A stretch of 64,000 nucleotides of DNA from Streptomyces virginiae (GCF_000720455.1 NZ_JOAK01000023.1:36138-100137), one strand, 5' to 3'. Shown: positions 1 to 8,782, counted from the stretch's first letter. A program made the numbers and translations. The notes: generated by a model from the sequence alone, not told the origin.

Positions 1-151
1 GTTCGGCGGCGGACAGGTCGGCGTCGGCGGAGCCGGGGACCTTGGCGGCGGCCTTGTCGGGGCCGAAGACCTTCCAGAGGCCGTTCACGGAGAAGACGGA
101 CGGCGCGTCGGAGTCGGCGGGCGCCGGGGCGGCGGCGGGGGTGGTGTTCAT
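1..151 (-). CDS. proV: ProV-like glycine betaine/proline ABC transporter ATPase, N-terminal part
   Basis: Only the first 50 codons lie in the window; the gene continues past the left edge. The protein starts with an Ala/Pro-rich stretch and then VFSVNGLWKVFGP, which matches the opening strand of the ATPase subunit of glycine betaine/L-proline (ProU/OpuA-type) importers. The Walker motifs are not in view, so the call rests on this short match and on context: its ATG overlaps the betA stop by four bases (ATGA), which suggests translational coupling. The third gene of a betB-betA-proV unit would join choline oxidation to osmolyte uptake. Confidence 0.7.
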   Translation of the reverse strand, partial: MNTTPAAAPAPADSDAPSVFSVNGLWKVFGPDKAAAKVPGSADADLSAAE

Positions 152-1746
152 CGGGTACCACCGTCCCGGGTGAGGAGTTCGGCTGCCTTTTCGCCGACCA
201 TGAGCACTCCGATCATCGGGTTGACCGCGGGCATCGTCGGGAAGACGGATGCGTCCGCGATGCGGATGCCTTCGAGTCCGCGGATCTTCAGGTCCGGGCC
301 GACGACGGCCCCGGGGTCGTCGGCGGCGCCCATCCGGCAGGTGCCGGCCGGGTGGTAGACGGTGTGCGCGACGGAGCGGGCGTAGGCGCTCAGCTCCTCG
401 TCACCGGTGATCTCCGGACCGGGGCAGACCTCGCGCCCGAGCCAGCCGGCGAGGGGCTCGGTCGCGGCGATCTTGCGGGCGAGCTTGATGCCGTCCACCA
501 GGGTCCTGGCGTCGTAGTCGTCCTCGTCCGTGAAGTAGCGGAAGTCCAGGGCCGGCTTGACCTCGGGGTCCGCGCTGGTCAGGTAGAGGCGGCCGCGGCT
601 GCGCGGCTTGGGGATGTTGGGGGTCATCGACACTCCGTGCGCGGGGCGTTCGTAGCCGAGGCGCTCGGGGTTGTCGGTGAAGGGGACCTGGTAGAAGTGG
701 AACATCAGGTCGGGTCCCGCGGATTCGGGGTCGCGCCGGACGAAGAGGCCCGCGTCGCTGTCCATCGCGGAGTTCTCCGGTATCGGGCCGTCGGTCTCCC
801 AGACGATCACCGACTCGGGGTGGTCGAGGAGGTTCTCCCCGACGCCGGGCAGGTCGTGAACCGGCGGGATGCCGAGGGCTTCCAGGTCCGCGCGCGGGCC
901 GATGCCCGAGTGCAGCAGGAGCCGCGGGGTGTCCACGGCGCCGGCGCACACGAGCACCTCGCGACGTGCGGTGATGAGGGACTCCGTACCGTCGGCGGCG
1001 CGTACGCGGACTCCGCGCGCCCGGGTGCCGTCGAGTTCGAGGCGGTGGGCCCAGGTCTCCAGGAGGATCCGGAGGTTGGGGCGCTCGTCCATGACGGGAT
1101 GGAGGTAGGCCACCGACGCGGAGGAACGCTTGTTGTCCTCGGGGTGGTAGGCGAGGTCGAAGAAGCCGGCGCCCTCGTGGAAGGGCTTGCGGTTGAAGCC
1201 CTCGACGCGCGGGACGCCCAGGGCGTTCTGCGCGGAGTCGACGAAGTCGCGCGCGATGGCGTTGCGGTCCTTCTCGGCCACCGGAACGATGTTGTTGAGG
1301 AGCTTGTCGAAGTAGGGGTCCATGGCGGACGCGTGCCAGCCCTCGGCCCCCGCCCGCTCCCACTCGTCCCAGTCGGACGGCAGCGGCTTGAAGGAGATCA
1401 GGGTGTTGTGCGAGGAGCAGCCGCCGAGGACGCGGGCGCGGCTGTGGCGGATGTGCGAATTGCCGCGGGGCTGCTCGGTGGTGGGGTAGTCGTAGTCGAG
1501 TTCGCCGCCGAGCAGCCCCATCCAGCGGCGCAGGGTGAGCACGTCGGGGCGGTCGACGTCGCTGGGGCCGCCCTCGATGACGGCGACGGTGACGTCCGGG
1601 TCCTCGGTCAGGCGGGAGGCGATCACCGAGCCGGCGGTGCCCCCGCCGACGACGACGTAGTCGTAGCGGTACTCGTGCACGGACTCGTGCTCGTGGGCTG
1701 ACTCGTGCTCGTCAGCGGGCGTGGGGATGTGCGTGGGGGTGGTCAT
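148..1746 (-). CDS. betA: choline dehydrogenase / GMC-family oxidoreductase
   Basis: A 532-residue flavoprotein of the glucose-methanol-choline family, expected to oxidise choline to betaine aldehyde. The FAD-binding GGGTAGS loop lies at about residues 34-40, followed by the GMC signature region (RARVLGGCSSHN) and, near the C terminus, the catalytic-His segment AHTVYHPAGTCRMG. The ATG at 1746 was chosen because AGGAGGAG lies just upstream and the FAD fold begins soon after; further upstream the open frame runs antisense-like through betB. The N terminus carries an unusual His/Glu-rich stretch (DEHESAHEHESVHEY). It lies 14 bases after betB and overlaps the next gene by ATGA. Other GMC alcohol oxidases are similar, but betB next to it favours choline. 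Confidence 0.88.
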   Translation of the reverse strand: MTTPTHIPTPADEHESAHEHESVHEYRYDYVVVGGGTAGSVIASRLTEDPDVTVAVIEGGPSDVDRPDVLTLRRWMGLLGGELDYDYPTTEQPRGNSHIRHSRARVLGGCSSHNTLISFKPLPSDWDEWERAGAEGWHASAMDPYFDKLLNNIVPVAEKDRNAIARDFVDSAQNALGVPRVEGFNRKPFHEGAGFFDLAYHPEDNKRSSASVAYLHPVMDERPNLRILLETWAHRLELDGTRARGVRVRAADGTESLITARREVLVCAGAVDTPRLLLHSGIGPRADLEALGIPPVHDLPGVGENLLDHPESVIVWETDGPIPENSAMDSDAGLFVRRDPESAGPDLMFHFYQVPFTDNPERLGYERPAHGVSMTPNIPKPRSRGRLYLTSADPEVKPALDFRYFTDEDDYDARTLVDGIKLARKIAATEPLAGWLGREVCPGPEITGDEELSAYARSVAHTVYHPAGTCRMGAADDPGAVVGPDLKIRGLEGIRIADASVFPTMPAVNPMIGVLMVGEKAAELLTRDGGTR

Positions 1747-1760
1747 GCTCTGCTCCTCCT

Positions 1761-3245
1761 TCAGCCCGCGAACCAGCGCACGGGGCGCGGGGCGAGGTTC
1801 TGGTACACGTGCTTGGTCTCGCGGTACTCGGCCAGGCCCGACGGGCCCAGTTCGCGCCCGGTCCCGGACTTCCCGAAGCCGCCCCACTCCGCCTGCGGGA
1901 GGTAGGGGTGGAAGTCGTTGATCCAGACGGTGCCGTGGCGCAGCCGGCCCGCCACGCGGCGGCCGCGTCCGGCGTCGGAGGTCCACACGGCGCCGGCGAG
2001 GCCGTACTCGGTGTCGTTGGCGAGCGCGACGGCCTCGGCCTCGGTACGGAAGGTCTCGACGGTCAGGACGGGCCCGAAGACCTCTTCCCGTACGACGCGC
2101 ATCCCCCGGTGGCAGCCGTCCAGCACGGTCGGGCGGTAGAAGTAGCCGGGCTCGTCGGGCCGTACGCCGCCGGAGCGGAGTACGGCTCCCTCGGCGAGGG
2201 CGGAGGCCACGTACTCCTCGGTGCGTTCGCGCTGGGCGGCGGACACCAGCGGCCCGCACTCCACGCCGGGGTCCGTTCCGCGGCCCAGGCGGATGCGGTC
2301 CGCCCGGCGGGCGAGTTCGGCGACGAAGCGCTCGGCGACGCTCTCCTCGACGATGAGCCGGGAGCCCGCGGAGCAGACCTGGCCGCTGTGCATGAAGGCG
2401 GCGTTGAGCGCCTGGTCGACGGCGGTGTCGAAGCCCTCCTGGGTGGCGCAGGCGTCGGCGAAGACGACGTTGGGGTTCTTGCCGCCGAGTTCGAGGGCGA
2501 CCTTCTTGACGGAGTCGGCGGCCGCGCGCATCACCTTCGTACCGCTGGTGAGACCCCCGGTGAAGGAGACGAGGTCGACGTCGGGGTGGGCCGCGAGGCG
2601 CGCTCCGACGGGATCGCCGGCGCCGGTGACCAGGTTCGCCACGCCGGCCGGCAGACCGGCCTCCACCAGTAGCCCGACGAGGGCCGCCGTGGACAGCGGG
2701 GTGATCTCGCTGGGCTTGATCACGAAGGTGTTGCCGGCGGCGAGGGCGGGGGCGATCTTCCAGGAGGCCTGGAGGAGCGGGTAGTTCCAGGGGGTGATCA
2801 GGGCGCAGACCCCGACGGGTTCGTGGACGACGACGCTGTGGACGTCGGGGGTGCCGGCATCGATCACGCGGCCCGCGCTCTCGCCGGAGACGAGGTCGGC
2901 GAAGTAGAGGAAGGCGTCGGCGACGCAGTCCACGTCCACGCGGCCCTCTTCCAGCGTCTTGCCCGCGTCGCGGCTCTCCAGCAGCGCGAGGCGTTCGCGG
3001 TCGCGGTGCAGCAGGACGGCGGCGCGGCGCAGCAGTGCGGCCCGCTCCAGCACGGGGGTCTGGGGCCACTCCCCGCCGTCGAAGGCCGCGCGGGCCGCGC
3101 TGACGGCCGCGTCGGTGTCCGCGGTGCCGCCCTCCGCGACGACGGCGAGGACCGTGGCGTCCGCCGGGTCGAGGACCTCTCGGGTGGCTCCTGATATCGC
3201 GGAACGCCAGGTCCCGGCGATGTGGATGGTCGTCTGCTCGGACAC
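1761..3245 (-). CDS. betB: betaine-aldehyde dehydrogenase
   Basis: A 494-residue NAD(P)-dependent aldehyde dehydrogenase that would convert betaine aldehyde to glycine betaine, the cytosolic compatible solute. Visible family marks are ITPWNYP, FTGGLTSGTKVM, the catalytic-Glu motif LELGGKNPN and the catalytic-Cys segment MHSGQVCSAGSRL, with EVFGPVL and NDTEYGLAGAVW near the end. I prefer the GTG at 3245 (VSEQTTIH) because GGAGGT ends ten bases upstream; a GTG at 3272 would add nine residues. It is the first gene of the betB-betA-proV unit, and a cluster of inverted GTCACT half-sites lies about 95 bases upstream. Confidence 0.9.
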   Translation of the reverse strand: MSEQTTIHIAGTWRSAISGATREVLDPADATVLAVVAEGGTADTDAAVSAARAAFDGGEWPQTPVLERAALLRRAAVLLHRDRERLALLESRDAGKTLEEGRVDVDCVADAFLYFADLVSGESAGRVIDAGTPDVHSVVVHEPVGVCALITPWNYPLLQASWKIAPALAAGNTFVIKPSEITPLSTAALVGLLVEAGLPAGVANLVTGAGDPVGARLAAHPDVDLVSFTGGLTSGTKVMRAAADSVKKVALELGGKNPNVVFADACATQEGFDTAVDQALNAAFMHSGQVCSAGSRLIVEESVAERFVAELARRADRIRLGRGTDPGVECGPLVSAAQRERTEEYVASALAEGAVLRSGGVRPDEPGYFYRPTVLDGCHRGMRVVREEVFGPVLTVETFRTEAEAVALANDTEYGLAGAVWTSDAGRGRRVAGRLRHGTVWINDFHPYLPQAEWGGFGKSGTGRELGPSGLAEYRETKHVYQNLAPRPVRWFAG

Positions 3246-3337
3246 GACGCGCTGTACCTCCGATTCCGGCACCGCGGCCTACCCGCGGTGGTGGTGCTCG
3301 GGCGCGCCTGCCCCGGTCCGCGCAGGACATGTCCCAT

Positions 3338-3364
3338 CCGTCACTGGAAGTGACGGGAGTCACT
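3338..3364. promoter_or_regulatory. candidate operator upstream of betB
   Basis: Three copies of one hexamer alternate in orientation: GTCACT (3340-3345), AGTGAC (3349-3354) and GTCACT (3359-3364). The first two form a perfect inverted repeat of 8-base arms with a 3-base centre (3338-3356). It lies about 95 bases before the betB start, a normal place for a repressor of a betaine operon. Which regulator binds is unknown; no BetI-like gene is adjacent. Confidence 0.5.
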
Positions 3365-3514
3365 ATCCGTCGCGCTCAGGGGACTTGTGTCATATGTGGG
3401 CATATCGGACAGCATTGGGCGCGAGGAGGTCCGGGTCGCCGTCCACGCCGACGCCGTTGACGCCCCGGCCGTCGTTCGGATCAGGCCGGATCCGGGAGCG
3501 GGAGCGGAGCGCGG

Positions 3515-4879
3515 TCAGGACCGCGTGCGTGACAGGTGTGCCGGCGGCGGGGCGGCCGCGCGACGGTGCTTGATGTTGACGGCCGAGGCCTTGGCCACGG
3601 CCACCGGGTTCAGGAATCTCAGCGGACCGATCAGGCGGGATCCGAAGAGGTGCATGTGCCGCGCCAGCGATGCGTCACGCGCCGCCGCCGAGAACATCAG
3701 CCGCTCCACGGGGTTGAAGGGGCGGGCCTTGGCGAAGTCGGCCGCCAGGTACTGGTGTCCGCGCAGCGTGCGCCGGTGTCTGCGTTCGTACGCCATGAGG
3801 GACCCGTCGAGGTCGCCGCGGCCGGTTGCGGCCGGGGCGACGGCCTCCGCCAGCCACTGCGCGGACTCCAGGGCCCATCCGCACCCCACGCCCCACAAGG
3901 GGTCGCCGGTCAGGGCGGCATCGCCGACGAGTGCCACGCCGGGCGCCGTCGGCTTGCGGCTGTGGAGCGGGTAGTTGACGGTGCCGGTGATCTTCGTGAT
4001 GCGCTCGGCGGAGTCGATGGACGGCGCCTCGGGCAGGGCGCGGACGAACGCGAGGAAGCTGCCCTCCAGGTCTTCCCGGAAGGCCGGCAGCCACTTCTTG
4101 CCGGGGAGCACCGCGATGACGGTCACTGCGTCCTCGTTGGGGAACGCGTACGCCATGTCGGGGTCGAGGAACCACGTGTGGCCGAGCCCCCCGCGCAGGG
4201 GAAGGTCGCGGAAGTGCGCGAAGTAGCCGAACCGCCCGTTCTCGTACTGCCGGCCGGGCACCCCGGCGAACTTCGCCACGGCCGAGTCCTTGCCGTCGGC
4301 GCCGACCACCAGACGGGCGCGGATCTCGCGCTCGCCCTGCGGTGTCGACGCGCGCACGCCCACCGTCCGCCCGGCTTCCCGGACCAGCCCGGCCACCTGG
4401 TGGCCGAGGAGCAGATCGACGCCCGGCGTCCGTTCGGCGAGGGACCTGATCATCGGATCGAGGGTGCTGCGGCGGATGTTGTACGCGTACGGCAGCTCGG
4501 GGCCGCCCGGCACGGCCCTCGGCTCGATCCAGCCCCAACGGGTGTACCAGCGGGCCTCGTTGCGGACGGCCCCGGCCTTCTCGATGGCGGGGACGAGGCC
4601 GAGTTCGTCCAGGACGGGGTAGGCGTTGGCCGTGATGGAGTGGGTGCACAGCACCTTGTGCGCCTCGGGGTCCGAGCGCCGTTCCAGCAGTGCGACGCGG
4701 ACGCCGCGGCGGGCGAGCAGGATCGCCGCGGCACTGCCGGCGAGGCTGGCTCCGCTGACGACGACGTCGTATTCGAGTGCGCCTTCGCGGTCGTCGCCGT
4801 GTCCGGTCTCGGGTCCGGTCTCAGGTCCGCCCTCGGGTCCGTTCTCGCGTCCGTGTCCGGCGCTCTCAGGCCTGGTCAT
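3515..4879 (-). CDS. FAD-dependent oxidoreductase, geranylgeranyl-reductase/PHBH-like fold
   Basis: A 454-residue flavoprotein. After a low-complexity head (Gly/Pro/Glu/Thr repeats encoded by tandem GGTCCGGTCTC-like units) comes the dinucleotide-binding loop VVVSGASLAGSAAAILLARRG and a Glu-ending second strand (LLER). The RARLVVGADGKDSAVAK segment and the VALVGDAALTGDPLWGVGCGWALESAQWLAEAV segment are the DG and GD motifs of group A flavin monooxygenases and geranylgeranyl reductases. Substrate cannot be read from sequence. The ATG at 4879 has GGGAG upstream. It stands alone, 270 bases before betB on the same strand, and is divergent from the next gene. Confidence 0.8.
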   Translation of the reverse strand: MTRPESAGHGRENGPEGGPETGPETGHGDDREGALEYDVVVSGASLAGSAAAILLARRGVRVALLERRSDPEAHKVLCTHSITANAYPVLDELGLVPAIEKAGAVRNEARWYTRWGWIEPRAVPGGPELPYAYNIRRSTLDPMIRSLAERTPGVDLLLGHQVAGLVREAGRTVGVRASTPQGEREIRARLVVGADGKDSAVAKFAGVPGRQYENGRFGYFAHFRDLPLRGGLGHTWFLDPDMAYAFPNEDAVTVIAVLPGKKWLPAFREDLEGSFLAFVRALPEAPSIDSAERITKITGTVNYPLHSRKPTAPGVALVGDAALTGDPLWGVGCGWALESAQWLAEAVAPAATGRGDLDGSLMAYERRHRRTLRGHQYLAADFAKARPFNPVERLMFSAAARDASLARHMHLFGSRLIGPLRFLNPVAVAKASAVNIKHRRAAAPPPAHLSRTRS

Positions 4880-4948
4880 GTACCGATCGCTCCCTTCGGG
4901 GTGTGGTGCCGTTCATGGGAGTGCGCAGCGCGCCTTGCTGTCAGGCAC

Positions 4949-5554
4949 ATGACGAATTATGCAGAGCGTCGGGCACGGGAGCGGCGGTCGGCGGCGATCA
5001 TGGATCTCATGCTGTCGCTGACGATGAACGATGCTGCGGCCGAGGTACTGGGAGTGCCGGCGGGCCGGGCCCTGTTCGCGCCGCCGGGCGGCCTCGCGCC
5101 GGGCCTGCGTGACCGGCTCGCCGAGGGGATACGTCGTCGAGGGCACGTACTCGCCTGGGCCGGCTCGGCGGGCAACGCCGCCGAGGCTCCGTCCCCTTTC
5201 GCGGACCTCACGGGCTGGGAGTGCGCCGAAAGCTCCCTCCATCTGGAGGACCACGTCCCCGTCGACGTCCAGATCGTGGACGGCGCCCCGGAGATCTCGC
5301 AGGACGACCAGCGAGTCCTGCTCCTCCACGGGATCGCGTTCGCCCTGGAGCTCCGGCAGCTCGTGGCCGTACTGGACCGGCCCGGGCCGGTGCGGTGCAT
5401 CGTCAGCGCCAACGAGACGAACGCGACGTTCAGGTTCCACCAGGTCCGCGACGGCGAGCGGTGGAACCGTCCGGACCTCGACGGCTACCGGCTGGACAGG
5501 ATGGTCGTGATCGACCTCCCACCGGCCGGCCCGCCCGGCGAACCGGCCTGCTGA
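4949..5554 (+). CDS. hypothetical protein
   Basis: A 201-residue soluble protein without a family I can name. The second half is well formed (VLLLHGIAFALELRQLVAVLDRPGPVRCIVSANETNATFRFHQVRDGERW), with no signal peptide or membrane segment. I chose the ATG at 4949 because it gives the longest plausible product and sits shortly after the divergent gene; the ATG at 5000 is an alternative. The opposite-strand frame here is Arg-rich and looks like an antisense shadow. Function unknown. Confidence 0.65.
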   Translation: MTNYAERRARERRSAAIMDLMLSLTMNDAAAEVLGVPAGRALFAPPGGLAPGLRDRLAEGIRRRGHVLAWAGSAGNAAEAPSPFADLTGWECAESSLHLEDHVPVDVQIVDGAPEISQDDQRVLLLHGIAFALELRQLVAVLDRPGPVRCIVSANETNATFRFHQVRDGERWNRPDLDGYRLDRMVVIDLPPAGPPGEPAC

Positions 5555-5588
5555 AGGCGCGGGTTGAGGGCTCCGAGGACGCCCTCGG

Positions 5589-6347
5589 TCAGGCGGACTC
5601 CGTCCGCACGGAGGAGAAGAGCCTGCCCAGCGCGTCGCCCTGCGGTCGGGGCGCGCCGTCGGAGAACGCCGCCCGGGCGCGGTCGAGGTCGTCGCGCCGG
5701 AAGGGGCGGGGCTCCAGCGGGGCCAGCCTGATCACCAGGGGACGGGCCCCCGCGCGCTCGTACGCGGCGAGCTTGTGGTGCCCGTCGAGGAGGTGGCCGA
5801 CGGAGCTCCCGGCGGTGGGGAACAGCGCGACCAGGGCCGGCAGGCCGCCCCCGGCACGGATGCGGTCGACGTAACCGCGCACCGCCCTGTGGTCGCGGGG
5901 CGGCCACGCGTCGCTGGTCACCAGCGCGAGCTCCTCGTCGGCGTACCAGCTCTGGACCTGCAGGGCGCGCGGACGGACCACTCGCAGGTCGTGCGGAGCG
6001 AGCCCGGCCGACATCACGTACCGCCCCGGGGCCAGCAGTGACAGCAGCGGGCGCAGGCACTGCGGATCCGGCGGCCCGGCCCGACCGGTCAGCGGATCGG
6101 GCACGAGGCCGGGGGCGCCGAGCCACTCGGTGAGGTACTTGACCTCCGACAGCCCGGGCCCGCCCGTTCCCGCGCGGGCGGCCAGCCAACCCAGGCTTCC
6201 GCAGCCGTCGTTGACCTCCAAGACCACCGGCTCCCCCGCGAGCAGGAGCAGGCTGCCGCCCTCGTCGCCGATCACCTCGATGACGCCGTGCCCGTCGGGC
6301 ACGTCGAAACACACGGAGCGGGGAGGCTGAGGCGGCCGTCTGGTCAT
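5589..6347 (-). CDS. hypothetical protein with a ParB-like DGHHKLAAYE motif
   Basis: A 252-residue cytosolic protein. The motif LLDGHHKLAAYERAGARPLVIRL at about residues 188-210 resembles the DGHHR(L/R) turn of ParB/sulfiredoxin-like domains, but the rest does not show the full ParB nuclease layout, so the activity is uncertain. The N-terminal half (VIEVIGDEGGSLLLLAGEPVVLEVNDGCGSL) is beta-rich. It converges on the preceding plus-strand gene and lies 27 bases before the WhiB-like gene, but on the same strand and downstream of it, so the two may share a transcript. Confidence 0.65.
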   Translation of the reverse strand: MTRRPPQPPRSVCFDVPDGHGVIEVIGDEGGSLLLLAGEPVVLEVNDGCGSLGWLAARAGTGGPGLSEVKYLTEWLGAPGLVPDPLTGRAGPPDPQCLRPLLSLLAPGRYVMSAGLAPHDLRVVRPRALQVQSWYADEELALVTSDAWPPRDHRAVRGYVDRIRAGGGLPALVALFPTAGSSVGHLLDGHHKLAAYERAGARPLVIRLAPLEPRPFRRDDLDRARAAFSDGAPRPQGDALGRLFSSVRTESA

Positions 6348-6374
6348 CCGCCGATCGTAGGGTGCGGCCCGGCG

Positions 6375-6668
6375 CTACTTTGCGGACACGGCCTGGGTGT
6401 TGGCCAGCAGGCGGTGGCGCTCGTCGGGGGTGAGACCGCCGCGCACACCGTGGAGGACCCGGTCGGCGAGGGCGTGGCGGCGGCACGGGAGACGGACCGG
6501 GCAGCGGTGGCAGACGGCCTTGGCGGCCTCTTCGCGCTCCCGGGCGGCCTCGGCCCGCTCGTTCGCGCCCCGCTCGAAGACCTCCCGTTCCCCGGAGCGG
6601 CACGGTCCGTCGAGCGGCGCGTCGTGTCGGGGGTCGAGGAGTACGTCGGTACGGGAGTCGTGGGTCAC
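6375..6668 (-). CDS. WhiB-family iron-sulfur regulator
   Basis: A 97-residue WhiB-like protein. Four cysteines at 23, 53, 56 and 62 (C-x29-C-x2-C-x5-C) would bind the [4Fe-4S] cluster, and the Gly-rich turn GVRGGLT before a basic C terminus matches the family, although the usual Trp of G(V/I)WGG is Arg here. The region between C23 and C53 is charged and helix-forming (RANERAEAAREREEAAK type). Start is a GTG at 6668 with GGAAGG upstream. Members control development, redox response or antibiotic production, usually by binding the principal sigma factor; the target here is unknown. Confidence 0.85.
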   Translation of the reverse strand: MTHDSRTDVLLDPRHDAPLDGPCRSGEREVFERGANERAEAAREREEAAKAVCHRCPVRLPCRRHALADRVLHGVRGGLTPDERHRLLANTQAVSAK

Positions 6669-6913
6669 GCCCGGTTTCCTTCCAGCAGGGGCGGCCCGCC
6701 GTGAACCGCCTGTTCCGCTCGTATCACCGCAACCCGCGGGTCCATGCGTCGTCGGGCCGGCACCGCCGGCGGCCGGCAGCGGTCGTTACCGGCCCCGCAG
6801 GCCGTAGACCTGCGGTTTCTTTGTGGACGGGCGGGTTCTCATTGCCGTACTTTTCCTCTGCGCGCTCATCCCCGGGCGCCTGCGTACCGTGCCCGTGGGG
6901 GGTTCACACCGTC

Positions 6914-7600
6914 ATGTCCTCGTCCCGTCCCGACGTTCTCCGCCCTCGTCCGCCGCTCGCCCATCCGGCCCCGAGTCCCGGACGTGCTCTGCTCGGAGTG
7001 CTGCACGCCGTGCTGACGGCGGCCGCGGCAGGCGACGCCGTCTCCCTGTACGCCGGTTTCCGGGCACACTCCGCGGTGGAGGGAGACGACGAGTTCGCCT
7101 ACATCTCCGAGGACCGGTGGGCGGCCCTGGACACGATGTTCGCCAGGGTGGAGCAGGTCCAGCTGCTCATCGTGCTCGCGTGCGCGGCCGTCTTCATCAC
7201 CTGGTTCCACCGCGTCCGGCAGCGGGCCGGCACGCTGGCGCCCACCGGGTTCCGCCGGGGGCCGGGCTGGGCGATCGGGGGCTGGTTCGTTCCGGTGGCC
7301 TGCCTCTGGTTGCCGTACCGGATCGCCAACGAGGCCTGGACGGTCGGTCTGCGGGGCGCCAAGGGCCCCTTCTGGCCGCTGAACCTCTGGTGGGCGTCGT
7401 TCGCCGGCTCGATCCTGCTGGGCCGGTACGCGAGCGTGGGCTACCGGCGGGCCGAAGACCTCGGTCCCTTCCTCGACGCGGTGACCGTGGGCATGGTGGC
7501 CGATGCACTGAGCATCGTCGCGGCGGGCGCGGCCATGTTCTTCGCCGCTCGCCTGACCCGCATGCTCGACGACGAAGGGACCCCGTCCGGCCGCCGGTGA
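6914..7600 (+). CDS. DUF4328 membrane protein
   Basis: A 228-residue protein with four predicted membrane helices (about residues 22-42, 75-95, 118-136 and 185-212). The pattern WFHRVRQRA..LAPTGFRRGPGWAIGGWFVPVACLWLPYRIANEAW is the hallmark of DUF4328 proteins, common and uncharacterised in Streptomyces. The ATG at 6914 removes a long Arg/Pro-rich upstream extension that looks non-coding. It ends eight bases before the convergent next gene. Role unknown. Confidence 0.85.
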   Translation: MSSSRPDVLRPRPPLAHPAPSPGRALLGVLHAVLTAAAAGDAVSLYAGFRAHSAVEGDDEFAYISEDRWAALDTMFARVEQVQLLIVLACAAVFITWFHRVRQRAGTLAPTGFRRGPGWAIGGWFVPVACLWLPYRIANEAWTVGLRGAKGPFWPLNLWWASFAGSILLGRYASVGYRRAEDLGPFLDAVTVGMVADALSIVAAGAAMFFAARLTRMLDDEGTPSGRR

Positions 7601-7608
7601 GCCGGGAC

Positions 7609-8076
7609 TCACAGCCGCCAGTACGTACCCGCACGGGAATCGACGTGCACCACGTGCCGGCCGACGCGGACCACGTGGTGGTCGGGGCCGGACCAGGAGC
7701 CGGTGACACCGTCCGCACCGGGCAGCGGGGTCCAGATCTCCAGGAAGGTGCCGCCGTCCGGGTTGGTGCCCCACTCGACGAGGTTCTCGCCGTCCCGGCG
7801 GAGCGTGCCGGTGTCGTCGCCGGGCTCGCCCGTGAGGTGGTGGAAGCGCACCTGGGAGCCGTCGAAGGAGGTCGTACCGGCGAAGCCGCGGCTGTCGGCG
7901 TAGTACGACCCGGCCTGCAGCCACACCACTTCGGTGCCCCGGTCCTCGACGAGCGGCCCGCCGTTGCGGCTGATCCCCCGCCGCAACCAGGCGCCGCGCT
8001 CGGGTACCGGGACGCCCCGGACCTCACCCGCCGGCTCCGGCTCAGGCCCAGGCTCAGGCACGGTCGTCGGTGGCAC
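7609..8076 (-). CDS. hypothetical protein, possible HRI1/lipocalin-like fold
   Basis: A 155-residue protein with a Pro/Glu-rich head and a compact beta-rich body: ISRNGGPLVEDRGTEVVWLQAGSYYADSRGFAGTTSFDGSQVRFHH...LVEWGTNPDGGTFLEIWTPL. This pattern reminds me of HRI1/lipocalin-like proteins, but I cannot confirm it. The start is a GTG at 8076 that overlaps the end of ohr by 23 bases; a GTG at 8061 would reduce the overlap to eight. Co-transcription with ohr is therefore likely, which hints at a role around oxidative stress, by inference only. Confidence 0.65.
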   Translation of the reverse strand: MPPTTVPEPGPEPEPAGEVRGVPVPERGAWLRRGISRNGGPLVEDRGTEVVWLQAGSYYADSRGFAGTTSFDGSQVRFHHLTGEPGDDTGTLRRDGENLVEWGTNPDGGTFLEIWTPLPGADGVTGSWSGPDHHVVRVGRHVVHVDSRAGTYWRL

Positions 8077-8521
8077 GGTCGCCGGTGGCCGGGTCGTCCA
8101 CCGCCAGGAGCGTCAGCGGTACGTTGCCCCGTACCGCCTGCGAGTACGGGCAGACCGCGTCCGCCCGGTGCAGCAGCGGCTGGAGGTCCGCCGCCCGCCA
8201 CCCCGGCAGGCTGACGGTGATGGCCACCGCGAGGCCGTAGCCCGCGGGCGTGTCCGTCGTACCGAGCTCCACCTCGCAGGCCACCCGCGCGGCGGAGGCG
8301 TCCGCCCCGAACTCGGCGGCGACTTCCGCGAACGCGGAGGTGAAGCAGGCCGCGAAACCTGCCGCGAACAGCTGCTCGGGGTTGGTGGTGCCGGGCACCT
8401 TCTTGCGCGGCGGCGCGAGACGGACGTCCAGGCGCCCGTCGTCCGTGCGTACGGATCCGGTACGTCCCCCGGCTGCGTGCGCGGTCGTCCGGTACAGGCT
8501 GCGGGTGAGTGGCACGGTCAT
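8054..8521 (-). CDS. ohr: organic hydroperoxide resistance protein, Ohr/OsmC family
   Basis: A 155-residue thiol peroxidase that reduces organic hydroperoxides in the cytosol. The two redox cysteines are C59 (LFAAGFAACF) and C124 (ADAVCPYSQAVRGN), both in their standard family contexts, and NPEQLFAAG is a close match to Ohr. The family normally pairs with a MarR-type OhrR; none is adjacent here. The ATG at 8521 opens the conserved N-terminal strand. The downstream gene overlaps its end, so both probably form one unit. Confidence 0.92.
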   Translation of the reverse strand: MTVPLTRSLYRTTAHAAGGRTGSVRTDDGRLDVRLAPPRKKVPGTTNPEQLFAAGFAACFTSAFAEVAAEFGADASAARVACEVELGTTDTPAGYGLAVAITVSLPGWRAADLQPLLHRADAVCPYSQAVRGNVPLTLLAVDDPATGDRATDDRA

Positions 8522-8782
8522 GGCGTTCGGCCCATCTTGCTCGACGAGGACGCTGCCCGGGAGCGGACAGCGGATGGTGCCGCTGGTGCGGCACCTCGCG
8601 CGTCGTCGTGCGTAACCGGGTACGGCGCATCTCGTCCGGGGCCTGGGATCCGGCCGCCGGACAATCTAGCACCGGGCCCGGTCGGCCGGGGTCCCGCCGG
8701 GGGTGGAGTTCCTCACCCTCACCCTCCCCCGTCCCGGTCCCGTTCCGAGCCCGGTTCCGCTCCCCCGCCCGTCGCCGCTCCG

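Noticed and set aside
148..3363. A 1071-residue minus-strand frame joining betA with sequence over betB
   Set aside because: The upstream 540 residues are Arg/Pro/Gly-rich shadow of betB; the real betA starts at 1746 behind a ribosome site.
3536..5554. A 672-residue plus-strand frame
   Set aside because: Its first part is antisense to the FAD oxidoreductase gene; only the part from 4949 looks coding.
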